DNA of 64,000 bases, taken from NCBI GenBank assembly GCA_014773175.1, contig VXCM01000323.1, positions 887-64,886 on the forward strand, read 5' to 3'. Position numbers and translations under genes: made by a program. Below are positions 25,401 through 38,584 of this stretch, in pieces (within the stretch, counting starts at the first letter, position 1; each line of letters opens with the position of its first letter). This stretch comes from Lucifuga dentata (taxonomy: Eukaryota; Chordata; Actinopteri; Ophidiiformes; Bythitidae). The notes under the pieces are model-generated. The model was not told the DNA's origin. It saw only the letters and a program-made list of their open reading frames with translations, and ran no database searches.

Positions 25401-28400
25401 TTCAGGAAGTTTTCTTTGGCCTGCAGAGAAAACCAGAAAGGAGATTTTTCTGAGATCCATTTTTAGTAGCGTCAGACGTTTGGGTTGGCGGGGTGTGGGG
25501 GGTGGTCAGGGAGTGCCGGGCTGAAAGTGCAACATGTGTGTGTTTGCCTCTCTCTTGGCTGGATGTGGTCAAGCTCTTAAGTATGCAGAAAATGAATGTG
25601 CCACCCAGTGAACAGGTGCTTCTCTTAAGCTCTAGAATAAAGTTAGCGCACTAATGAAGCATCCCAATACTTTCCTGTTTGGAGAACAGATGAGCAAAGG
25701 ATCAAAGATAAAGTCTTAATTAGGAATTAAGAACCACAAATACTTTGTAGTTAGTAATAGAAGTCTTCTCATTTCCCTGATCCCTGTAGCTCGAATCATT
25801 AATTCATCCTATTTATTTCTAACCCCTAGTTAACCATTATTAACATCATTATGTAATCTACACTGTACTGTGTCACATATACATACTGAACATCCTCATG
25901 CACAGTTTGAGGAAACGTGATTCAGTTTCGTCAAAAGACTCGGATTTACACATTGGTTTCAATGTCACCAAGCATGAGCTTAGACAGACAGATAGAATTG
26001 CTGACTGAACTGTCATCTGTAACTTGCTCTGTCTTTCTCCCTCTCTTCTCCAGGGACCTGAAGAATAATTTGATAAGTACAGTAGAGCCTGGGGCCTTCC
26101 GTGGTCTGGTGGCTCTGAGGAGACTGTGAGTATGATGAGGCCTTGTAATGGCTTTCTCTGGGGGAACAAGGGGACAAGTTCTCTGGCCTCAGAAACAACT
26201 AGAAAGAGGCTTTCAAGTCCAGGGTGAAACTGCTCAAATGTTAAACTGAAGTAGAAGTACTGCAGTTTCTCTTTCAAACACTTCTGCTTTATAAACTTTC
26301 TTTGTCCAGCAGGGTTAACTGTGCTCAGGTCGCTCTTCTGCAGCAGTGCCTTCCTTCACTTTATCACATTTACAGCTAACTGGCTAATTTTATCACATTC
26401 TGCAGCATTTGGGGGCTTAATATTTTGCCAGAAGGCACATCAGCAGGAGTTATTAGGAGAAATGAGAGCAGTTATTGTACACTTTCTTCAGTCAGATGTT
26501 GGAGATTGGAACTACTGACCTTCAGGAGAGACCTCTAAATTCTCTGTAGTGAACAATACAAATGTTTCAATGTAAGAATGACAGAATTCTCAAGCAGAAG
26601 ACTGAAATCGTGTTTCAAAGTTACATGAACAGAGTAATCACCATCCCAAGGAAAACAGTGTATTTTTAGGATGTCGATGCACTTAATTCCGTCATGTACA
26701 AATTTCAAAGTTTTAAATTTTGGTTTCATCTTTTTTTAAGCATGCAGGATTTTGGCTGCAGAAGAAAGTAAAGAACATGAGTCTCATTTTTGGGTGGACT
26801 CCTCTACTTGAGTAATTTTCTCAACGATTACTCTCCTTCTGGCTCCCTCCACATAGGCTTCAGACTGAATGACATGGCAGCAGCCTTATAGTTAGTGGGA
26901 TCTGGGCTGGCAGGGTTGCAGGCAGTGAGCTAGCTGTGCTGATTCGGGGCGCGTGTGCGCCAGGCTGAGGAGCAGCAGAGTGCTAATTTAAGTGCTCCCC
27001 AACTGGTGATTACTCGAGTGCTCTGCTTATTTTCCCACAGCTGCTCCAGCAAAGCAGCTCTTTAATTACAGAGCATGAGGGTAAGGAGCCACAGACACAA
27101 CAGTACTCAGCCACTTGTGCAGAAGCCCACTGCATTTACACATGCATGTTTGTGTGTGTGCGCGTGCATGTGAGTGTTTGTGCCAACAACAGTTATGTGA
27201 GGGGTAAAAAGCCAGTAAAGGTCAGACCTGATATTCCAAGTTAGAAAAAATAAAGAATCGTGGCACAGGTATGGTACATAACAAGTATGTTAGTAACATA
27301 CAGTACCTGATCACAGCTGATAAAACTCTCTGCATTAGATTTTCAGAAAGCAACCATGCATGGAAACTTTGACACCAGCACACAGACGCATTCATATTTT
27401 TGTAGTGAATCCTATCCTGTATTCTGTCCCTCACACTTTTTCCTTCCAAGCTCTGCTAAGTATCAACATACAATATATAAATAAGCCAGAAGAGATGCTT
27501 TCAGTTTGCCGTTTTGTTTTTGTCCTTGTAGGGATCTATCTGACAACAGGATTGGCTGTCTCTCCCCTGAAATGTTCCTAGACCTTGGGAATCTCTCTAA
27601 ATTGTGAGTAATCCCAAAATTGAAAACACACAGTGCACTCCTGTACGAGCAATTTACTCTGTCTGGTGGTTATTTTGGATATGGCTTCAGTAATGTATCC
27701 CATTATACAGTAATGTGGTTTTAGTTTTTGTGAGAACTGACCTGTATCTGTATGTGTGTGTGTGTGTGTATTTTTCTCCACAAACAGGAATTTATCTGGG
27801 AACATCTTTTCTGCTCTGACAATTGGATTGTTCACACACCTCGTGGCTCTCAGAGTGCTGTAAGGCAAAAACACACAATAATCTATTCAGTACAATCACA
27901 TAAACTCACACATATCACACACATGGCTTACTTAACTGGTTCATTAACTCATTTATCACCACCACAGAGAGAATGGACTTTTTGCACAAATACAAACACC
28001 TACACACAGATACACACAAGTTGCAAGTATGTTTTTTTATTCCCACCAGGCACTTCAGCACTGAGACTTTGTTCTGTGACTGTCAGTTAAAGTGGCTTCT
28101 CCTTTGGGCCCGAGGCAACTCAGTGAAAATTGGCAACAACACAGTGTGTGTGTTCCCCACCCACCTCCACGGCCTGGAGTTTCGAAACCTGCGTGAACAG
28201 CAGCTCAGATGTGGTAAGGATATAATATAATTATCTGGACCTGAGTGGGCAGTATCAGGTGTTATTAGGTGACTCTGTGACTCTTGAAATGAATGGTAGC
28301 AATGTAAATTAATTATTTAAATGAAAAAGCATTCAACATGACATTTTGTAGACTCTTAATAATAGAAACATAAGCCAAAAATGAAGATATTTATCCACAC

Positions 28401-31400
28401 TGTTAAATAAAGTTCCTTCAATTAAATATCTTTTGCTAAATTGTGATCTACATTCATATATAGTCACATGTTATAAATTTACAGGTTGATTATTTAAATT
28501 TATTTTTGACTATAGCTACTTATTTAGCCATTTTGCTTACCTGTGGTGAACTTGTGCTGTCCAAAACTCATCTACAGCGACAGATCATTTATCAGTTATT
28601 CTCTTTTTAAAGCAGTTATTCTGCACAGCTGGTTTATTAATTCTACCAACTCATTAGTTGATTGCATTCACCTGTCATTCAAGGTGTGACTCTATCCCTG
28701 ATTAGATAAAAGCCAGCCATGAGAAACAGGATGTCTAGCCATTATGCTTGGTTAGATGAAAAATGGCTGGAAAACTTTCCTGAGAGGAAGCCTTCTCACT
28801 AAGTTGATTTTATCGAGCAAAACAATGAGAAAACGTAGCACATCGGCACCTTTTGGTTTCTGTTGCCATTCACAGGAGAGCCTGTGGAGTATCTTGATTT
28901 TTGAAGATATCTAGGAAGCAATTGAACATTCTGAAGGAAAAAAAAAAAAAAACTATTGCAATACGACTCCCAGAAGGAAGAAGGAATATTGTTACTTTTG
29001 AAGAGAGGTACTGAATAGTAAATGACTTTTTGTTTCATGGCAGATTCTTAAAAAAACATAAGGAGAATATTTGTTTTAAAACAAAATGCAGATTAAATGG
29101 TCACTTAAGAAGGACATTTTACCGTGCTGCTCTCCTGAAAAGAGTATCTGTATTCTGAAAGATGCCTTCTGAGACTTCTCATTAGCATGAAACTGTTTAA
29201 TTTCACTAACACTGCATTTTGAAGTGGTTAGCACAATGAGAGCATGATTAAGTAGATCTATTGAGATAATAGCTTTCCCTCTCCACTGTTATCTCTTCAC
29301 CTGCTGTGAACTGTCTGACAAACCTAATATGAAGCTATGATTTAGTGCAGGATTCTCAGGCAAGCCCTAGGCAAAAACTGTCTCATATGATTGTCCTTGG
29401 CCTATATTTCATACCACTTGTTTTGTTGCAGCAGAAGTTTAAAAGTTAGAGGAGCAGGAGTTAGAGGAGGAGTTAGTGAATCGAAGGTTACTAGTGCACA
29501 TTCCCACATCACCTTAAAAATTCTTGGCTGGGAAATCTGCATTTCAGCAAAGTGTAACTCTTCAGCTGGTAGATTTTTAGTTGAAACAGCTCAGTAGCCA
29601 GCATTAGAAGATTCCCCAGATACTTATGGGGGTTTTTCATTATAAAAATTATAGAGCTTGGTGTATCTGTTTGCCCTCACTGACATCAGACTAGCACAAG
29701 AAAGAGTCAGAAAATCGATTGCATGGTAAGCAACAGACTTTCAAATTTAAGTTGATAATAAATCCTGGGTTTTTAAGGTATACTGTACCTTACTTCATAC
29801 CAAGCAGAGACTGTACAATTTAAATAATTTTGTACAATTGTGTTAACTCACTCTTGCACCAATGAATAGCCCTTTCATAATGGAAAAAGCCTATGATTTC
29901 TGTACTCACACTGTACGGCTCAAATGACAGAGTACACTTAACATTGCTTACTCTGTATGAAACCTCCTGATAGTTTTATTTGATGATTTCTGATAAAGCT
30001 TTATTCAATTCAAAACAATTCAGGTAGCTTTACTAACGAATTTCAGGAAATCTGAATCTGAGACTCAAACGCTCAGACTGCAAGAAAGCTGGGCAACATT
30101 TCTGACATGTTGGAAATCTGTCTGACTGCCTGCTTACTAAATTGCAGGCATGGAATCAGGCTTTGTGGGCTTCATGTTGCTTGTCAAAAAGCTGATCAAT
30201 CACATTCTGAGAATTAGTCAATGACTGCTGAGTCATGGTTAAAATGAATGAAAAGTCTTAATGTGTTTGCCTGCCTTAAGATTCTTCATTGAGTCATAAG
30301 AGCTCATTTTTGTATCTATGACTTTCAGAATGTCAGTAATAGCTACTGTAATTTGACAAAAGAAGACAAGCAAAACACGCTAATAGCAAAAATGAATACC
30401 ATTACTTAACGCTGAAATACTCATATTAGGATGGATGTTATTGCATTATGGTGCCCATTATGGAAGACAAAACATCCTCTTTACTGACTGAAAGTTGTTA
30501 GAAGAATCCAGAAGTCTCAGTTTCAGACAGGCAATCTCTCCCTCTCTTTCCTCCCCTCCTTTGCTCTGTCTTCCTGCTCTGTGCTGCAGTCCACGGGGGA
30601 ATTGTATCTCATATGTGATAGAATCATCCTCCTCTTCTCCTTACATCTGGTTCACACAGGGGATATTGCTCTGGAATGAGAAAATCATTGGTTCAGATAG
30701 TGGTGGTGGGGTATGTGCATGTGTATGTCTGTGTGTGTGTGTGTGTGTGTGTGTAGGCACATTATATGAAGATGCATTATATGCATGATGTGAAACATGG
30801 TGCAGAAAAAATAATGAGGCTGCAGCATGTACATGTTCTCTCCCCACAGTTTGCAATTTGCACACACACGCACACACACACACACTGTCATCCTGAGATG
30901 TCTGCACCACAGACATTCTGGACTTAGTCTATGTAATCCTTAATGTTTGTGTTTTTCGTTCACATGGAACAATCCCAAACAAGTACAGGGTAATTTTGTG
31001 GACAAAGATCTATGAGTGGAATTCGGAGGAAAGACAAGCAGCACTGCTTTCAACCCCTAGCACATCCATTATGGGATTACAATGATAATGTTCTGGGCTC
31101 TCTGCTCTTGCTTTCCTTGGATCCATCCACCTCTCCACACCGTAACTCCATCTTACAACGCTTTATTCATACAGTTGGCTACAAGCAAGCTCAAATTGGA
31201 CACAGCACATTGCTCTAACAACCATATTTTTTAATATTATTTGATAGCTGTTATTTTCATATGGCTTCACTTTGTAAGGGAATCTCGTATACACCAGCCA
31301 GGACCTTGTTAAGCTGTGTGGATGGGATATTGCTCAGCACCTGATGCTAGGCTCTTGTTATCAAGAAAAATGATGGCATGAAATGGAAAACATACCTCTT

Positions 31401-34400
31401 CCACATTCACATGCTTTAGAAAATGTTAATATTTCTCTACAGATATTTTTCTTCCTTGTTTTTATGAAACTATATCACAGACAATGCATCTGCCTATTGC
31501 TGCAATGGCTGGGATGTGATGGGTAGCAGATGTCTGCACCATACATTCCAGCAAGGAGCCCTTGTCCCTCTACCAATGCAGGTCGGATACTGCTTGCAAA
31601 TGAGGGAGAACGGAGAACACATGCAGCTTCCTGCCAGGATCAGGTGCTTCCTGTGTTGAGTTCAGGTCAGGCATCTGTTTGGCTCATCCATCTGTGGCCT
31701 TCTGGTTTTTTAACACTGCTGCGATGAAACCCTCAGCGCAGACGTAAAGTGTGGTGCGCACATAGCAGGTTACACACTGCTGGACAAGTGTTTGTCTTTA
31801 TAGCACTGTTTATGACACAGCGAGCACAGCAGACAGGGTAAAGGATCAGTTGACAAAAAGCGAACAGGTGAATTCAACGAAGTCAAAAGCTGAAAGCAGA
31901 GGTAAACACACAGCATGCTTTCACCCTTTATGAGCACCATGTCCTTAAATTAAACTCCAAACACAGACCCATATGTTTTTCCCAGTGTTGTACCTCTAAT
32001 AATGTCATAAATTTAAACTTCAGCTCAACACACCCTGTCACTTGTGACTTTGAAGTTCATTCACACGTCTTGGAATCCATTGTTTTGAGAAAGCACGGGA
32101 TGATAAAATGACCAGAAGAAACTAGAAGCATACTCATTAGAGCGCATACCTTCCCCGAGGCCAAACAAGCCAAGACAAAATAATAAACTGGTGAGAAAGT
32201 GAAAGAAACAGCTATAATAAACATTTTTACAGTATTTCTGGATCTATCTTTGCCCTGTTTGTTGCTGTGCAACAATTCCATTAATGTGCTCCCTGTCCAA
32301 GGGATATTATATTTTAGTCCACCAGATCCAGATCATTATGTGAATCCAGACCAAATTACAGATACTGTATGTCTGAATTTTTTTTTTTTTTTTCATTTAG
32401 ATTGGTGCAATACTTTTGAATAAATTAACAGAAATATGGAAAAGCACCCTATCTTGCTATGTTAAGAAATAGTTTAAAAAATTGTTGGATCTACTACTGG
32501 GTCCAGATCTGCACAAGTGCTTAACAGGTTTTCCCAGCTTTTTGAGCAATCCTGCTAACAAACAAACATGGGGGAAAACATAATCTCCTTGACAGAAATA
32601 AAGGAGAACCAAGTGAATGAAAGAATGAATGAGAATATGTTTTTAGTCAGTGGTCTATGCACTTTTAATGCTAACAGACAAGGAGAGAGAAATTAGCTAT
32701 AAGCTACCAAAGTGTGCTGACAACCTTGTTCCAAACACTGAGCCATACTGCCACTGTACCACCCACTCTCTCTCTCTGACACACACACACATGCACACAC
32801 ACGCACACAGAGCGCAATTTCATTTTGCTCTGGCAGTGTCCAACAGGCAAAGGCAAGCAGCCACACTTTGATCCTTGGCTCAAAGCGTTGTTTCAGCAGT
32901 ATCAGTGTCAGCCAAGTCAACAGTCAATGGCCCCCATGCTGTTGCTGCTGTGTGTCGCCTTCAGGAAGTAACAAAGCCTCAGCTACTGTTGCTGAGGGCT
33001 GTCATAGAGACTAACACCCTAACATGGTCAGCTAAAGTAATTACACTGTGAGAGAGTGAGAGTCATCATGGAAAACCCAATATTAGTGACAGATTTATAA
33101 TGTTACTCTGAAAAGCATGGCACGTTTGATTATGCACCTATGATTATAAATTACTTATGTGGAAAATTGAGGTCAAAGCTCTGCATGTGTTAATAGCTAT
33201 GATTACTTAGTAGATGATATGTTACCATAAACAGAACCACTAGTTACTTTATTCACCTTAAGGGAAATGTTAAGTTTGGCCATAAACGTCTCACCAGATC
33301 ACCCAACGCAGATCTGCTGTATAGATATAGTTTCTTTTATTAATCAATGCATGGAGCAGTAAAAGTATTTATGACCCATGTATCAAATGACCCATCACAC
33401 TGCAGCACCATCCACAATTGATCTGAATACCAGCGAAAGCAAAGAACTTGCTTATGCTGCTCTTTGGAGCGTGTCCAAGGAAATGTCTGGCCGTGTATGA
33501 ACAAACATGCTCTGAAGGAATCCCCGTACAGTGAGCTGGCAAGGCGCTGGGATAATCCTGGATCCACAAAATAGACGGTCAGTCAACTCCTCACCCTGCC
33601 ACTGATGCAGCTCATTTGGTCATGGTGATTGGAGACATTGCTTTGTCTTTGAATTCATATATCCTATCAGCAATCTGAATCTGGTGCTGAGGAATTTTCA
33701 CTAAAAATGTACTTCCTCCCTCCCTTGCATTCTGGCACACAGCTTGGACCACATCTTCTAATCTCATGCTTATCGTAGCCTTACTGTTTGGCAAAAGGCC
33801 TGAGGACTTAGCTAGCTGCAAGGTAAGTAATCCTATCAGTGGTGTTGTGCCAGTCCTCCATTGTAAACATGTAAAGAGTTAAGGAGAGTCCAGGGGAGGG
33901 CTCAAGGCTGTTCTCCTTTATCATCTGCTGTTCTTCTCTCACAGAAACGTGGGAACAACAGGGGAGGAGTGTGACCTTGAGAGAATGTGTGTTTCGTTGT
34001 GTGTTGACTTGACTGTTTTTTTTTTTTGGGGCAAAGCTTTGTGTGTTTGTATAATCAAGTCAGATATAAATCATACATACACTCTATGCATGTATGATGT
34101 ATGTCTGACTTGATTATTCTGCTTTTAGATGTTATCATCATTGGCAGCAAGGTGATAGTGGTGCCGATGCATCATTCTGCCCTCAGAAATCTAACATCGA
34201 ACCCCAACATCATATCATCCAGTTCCTCTGTCCTCTCTTTGTCTTTCTCAAGGTTGGATGAATGACTTATCCCAATGATCCCCACATCCTCTCCTCTGGA
34301 TTTGAAAGGAGGGGGTTTACAAGTTGACCTTCCTGATCTCTATCCTCTTCCTCTCTTCCAGATGGGCCACTGGAAATACCTCTGTTCCAGTTGATCCCGT

Positions 34401-37339
34401 CCCAGAGACAGCTGGTTTTTCAGGGCGATAGGCTTCCCCTGCAGTGTACTGCTTCCTACCTGGACCCGTCAGTGGAGCTGCGGTGGCGTCACAATGGCCA
34501 AATCGTGACCACGCAGGAAGACTGGGGCATCTACCTGGAGGAAACCCTTCTTCATGACTGCTGCCTGCTGAGCAGGTACACACAGGCAGTAAAGAGAAAG
34601 AGAGAGATGGAGTGAGGATGTATGAGGGAATGTGAGCTGAGTGCTGATGAACAATGGATTGCTGTGTTTCACTGACACAAACAGGCACAGGCACTATACA
34701 CATGCTGTACAAGCAAGCCATTGGATATATACATCATCAATCAAATACCTGAGCAAAGTGCATGTACCTCAACGCTGTACAGCACTTGAGTAAATGCTTT
34801 TAGTTACCTTCCATCTCTGTGCAAATCCATGAAGAACACATGTGTGAAGCGACCCAGCACAGCTATGTGACCCACAAACAGCCATGCTCACAGGGGTCAC
34901 TGTTGCTCATTGACCAAGCTCACCAGCACAGTCACACACATGGAAACACACACATATGCACTATACATACATATACACACACATCTCTCTCTCTCAGATT
35001 GGAGCTCTGGTTTACCGTTTGTTATTGGTGCCCTTGATAAGGATCTGAAAGGACAGGACAGAATTGTCTCGGCAGTATGCCAAAACCTCAGGGCAATCAG
35101 CGCTTTGTCTCTAGAGGATAGCCGTTCAGTCGCTCCCGCAGCTTTGTCGGAGCGCTGACTGATCACACACTAAGAGGAACAGATGCTGAATCATAATTGC
35201 AGTGACAAAGTAAACCAGCGTTACTGCCTTTCTCACATTTTTTGATTGAAGGGCATACCGCAGGCCTCCATCCTCTTCCTGTCTTTGTTTTCTCAGTGGT
35301 CTGCTGTGCGTATCGATGTGTATGTGCATGTGTGTGTCATAGTAAATGCATTTGGCGTAACGTTCTGGCAACCGGGCTCAGACGATGGAGCACACTGCTG
35401 TTGATTAGTTTAACTGCTGCCTGCACTGAGTCGGTCTTTCTTACATAAATATTGATGGAGCGCTGACAGAAATATGTTTCCCTGTGTCAACCGGGCCAGA
35501 ACACTTCTTGTTGTGTGGTTTACTTGGCAACAAGAATGCCAACAACCTTCTCCTTCATTTCTGGGAAGGAACACTGTTCCCCTGGCTGCAAACACTACAA
35601 ATAGTAAATGATTTTTTTTTTTTTTAATTTTATTTTATTTTGTAGCAATTTACTCTTTGTCATTTTCAGAGCCCTCTATTGTGATTGTATCACTTTGAAT
35701 AATTAGATTATAGGTAGAGGGAGCTTTTAGTGATATTTTAGTGTCTTGGAAAGCACCTGTTTATGTTCTTCTGCACAGTTTATTTTGTAATAAGGTTTTA
35801 TTGGGGATCATACTGTCCATGTTTATGACCTAACAAACAAAACCCTTAAATACCAACGTGCAACAGTGGTAAGACTAATATTTGAAGTAATCAGCTTCAT
35901 GTATAAAAGCACAGGAGAGGAGAGGAGAGGAGAGGAGAGGAGAGAGTCCTTGTTGTCATTGCTGGTGTCATTCTTATGCAACTGACCCTCCATATATGTC
36001 TCTGTAAGGACTGATTATATCCATTAGTCCCATTTCCACCCGGTTATTTCTCTGTCCTGCTCCTCATCTCCCCCCAACTCAGTCCAAGTCCCCAGAAATT
36101 TGACTCTAGTTTTCCAGCTCTGTGTGCCAATGGAATGTGATGAATTTCTGGTCATTCCCATTCTGATTAGGGCCACGCTTGCAATTATCCACCACTCTCC
36201 TCTTGTATACACACATTATGCAACGTTCTCCCTCAAGTGGAGCCCATACGGTCATGTTGCTCTTGGCACCTAAAATGTCTCCCTCCTGTAGAAAACCTGT
36301 GAGGAACAGACATCATTTCCATAGCTGATGATGAGCGTGTAGCTGAGTTCAGTCCAACATAAACAATCTGCTGTGCCTGGGCTAAACTTCACCCTTCGCC
36401 CTACTCCCATAGCTTAAACTGCAGTGCTGAAAGAGACGTGTGTGTGAGGGGGGGGCGGGGGGGGATTAGAGACCTGTGACCTCACTGGTCTAGCAGTCAC
36501 TAAGTAGAAAAATCAAGAAAAAATGTAAGTAATGTTTTGGACTTTGACATGCCAGACATTGTCAATGCCCATTTAGCCACAGTGGGCAATATATTAGTCA
36601 TTACAGCTCGTGTTTGTGTCGTTCACCTTGGATGAATGTCTTCTAAGTCAGTCAGCCTCGCCCTACATACCCCATCTGAGGGAAAAGACTGAATACACAG
36701 GATTTAGTATGTGGGCAGCACAGTGTTGCAGCATGAGACACCAAAGGCTCAGTGAGGTGACTCTTGGAAGGTGAGCTCAAAATGTTTAGTGGTTATTTTC
36801 TCAGCCGAATTCTGCTTATCATGTTTTAGGCGGTATCAGGCAGCGTGGATATTAAAATGTGACATTATTACTGAACCAGGCAAGTTATGATGAAAGTAAT
36901 GTGCATTTGTATTTACATTTGTTTTGTGTGTGTGTGTGTGTTGTTGTTATGTCAGTTCTTTGCTGTTATCACAGTGTGATGCATCATTATAGCCTTTTAT
37001 TTGCCTGCACAGGGCAGCCCGATAAGCTGATCTATTTACATTGTTCACAGTGAGCAATAGCAAAAAATAAGGCCTCAAGAGGCCTGGTGGTGCTGCAATG
37101 TGTGGGCCAGACTCCTGCTGAGTAATGTGGCAGGCCAAACTCTCAGTATTAGGTATGCTAGTGGCAGCAGTGGGACCAGCCTCAGACTCATGTTTCATTA
37201 ATCAAACATTTTAGAGCCCTGTAGCTAGATACAGCCGACACTTTGGAGGTATCTTTCTTAATCTTCTCCATTTTTAATCAGGCTAATCTTGCACAAAACG
37301 AAGAGCCTAGTTGGGGAATATGAAGACAATGTAAAAAGG

Positions 37340-37391
<52 letters not shown>

Positions 37392-38528
37392 CTCCTTGTC
37401 TTTGTTGTTTATCTTCCTATAGTGCTTTCTCAGCTCTTGCCCAACAATTACAATCGCTCATTTCTTTACATTATGATTTGTGCCTCTTCCAGCATCAGTT
37501 GCCACAGGGATCAAATTTGATTATGTCCACACATACACAATTTTACCTCTGGTTTCATCACTTTATTGCTTGCCAGTTTCAGCCAGTACAGACAGATATG
37601 AGCTTTTAGTTACATCAGATAAAGTTAGAAAAGGATAAAATGAGGAGAAATACATAGTGAAATATGCATGTTTCAGAATGGCTTTAGAGAGAATACAATG
37701 AAAATGACGAGTGTGTTGTACATATGTGCATGCCTGAATAGTTTGCAGCATGTAGTACTATAGCTCTTTTTCTGTTTATGCCTGAATAGTTTGAAATGCA
37801 CATTTTTAATAAGTCCTTGCAAGCTGTGATAAAGCAGTGCTGTGATCATCAGGTTTGCATAAAAATGGCCTGGCTTTGGAACATTTGCTGGGTGAAAGGG
37901 ACAGATTGAAACTATACAGTCTCGTAAGCATCATTATGTAAACAAATTGTTAAATATCAGCGTGTGAGCATAAATGCTCCTAATGAGCCTTTGGGGACTG
38001 CTCCACAATGGTTCAGTGTTACCGTGGATTTAGGTCAGTGCTTTGTGCATGAGCTATGTGTTCCCCTGGTCTACTGCTTTTCAGAAACTGGGGTGATTTA
38101 TTATTCAATGTGAGGATGGCCTCCCATGAAAATGTTGACTGGCTGCTAGACAGTTTCGTCCACTATCATTGTTTTGTCTGAGTATATGGAAGTTAGTGAT
38201 GATCAGGCTGCAACATGCTGGATAAACCTGCAACAGTTTTCCATTGTCAGGCTGTTGGTTGGGGACAAGAATTGTGGGGGGAAGGGTTAGGGCTCCACAG
38301 AGGGGAAGGAGAGATGGAGGTTATCTGTGTGTATATGTGTGTGAGTATTGGCGCGGGGGGGAGAGTTCCTGTGTGTTTCCCAGCATTCAGACATTTGGCC
38401 TATGCTCACTGGTGATGTAACTAGGATGAATACAGCAGCTCTGTCTCACACACATGCATTCTTGTAACTGTACACATTGTGCACACATGCTTGCAAGCAC
38501 ACATACTCTGCACTGCTTCAACCAATGC

Positions 38529-38584
<56 letters not shown>

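Larger units (their letters stand above)
13974..26053 (+). other. adgra2: Intron 2 of adgra2 (12.1 kb)
   Basis: GTGAGT donor and CTCTTCTCCAG acceptor. No coding sequence was recognised. Contents described separately: a TTAA element (16582-17166), a DR1-like motif (16337-16349), an N-marked 64-bp duplication (19387-19515), a (CCCCAC)n tract (about 21285-21325) and the two TA-flanked inverted-repeat elements (21513-24494). Confidence 0.85.

Noticed and set aside
33340..33821. Adjacent minus-strand frames of 66-75 codons, considered as a transposase relic or processed pseudogene
   Set aside because: No conserved catalytic motif or family match could be recognised.
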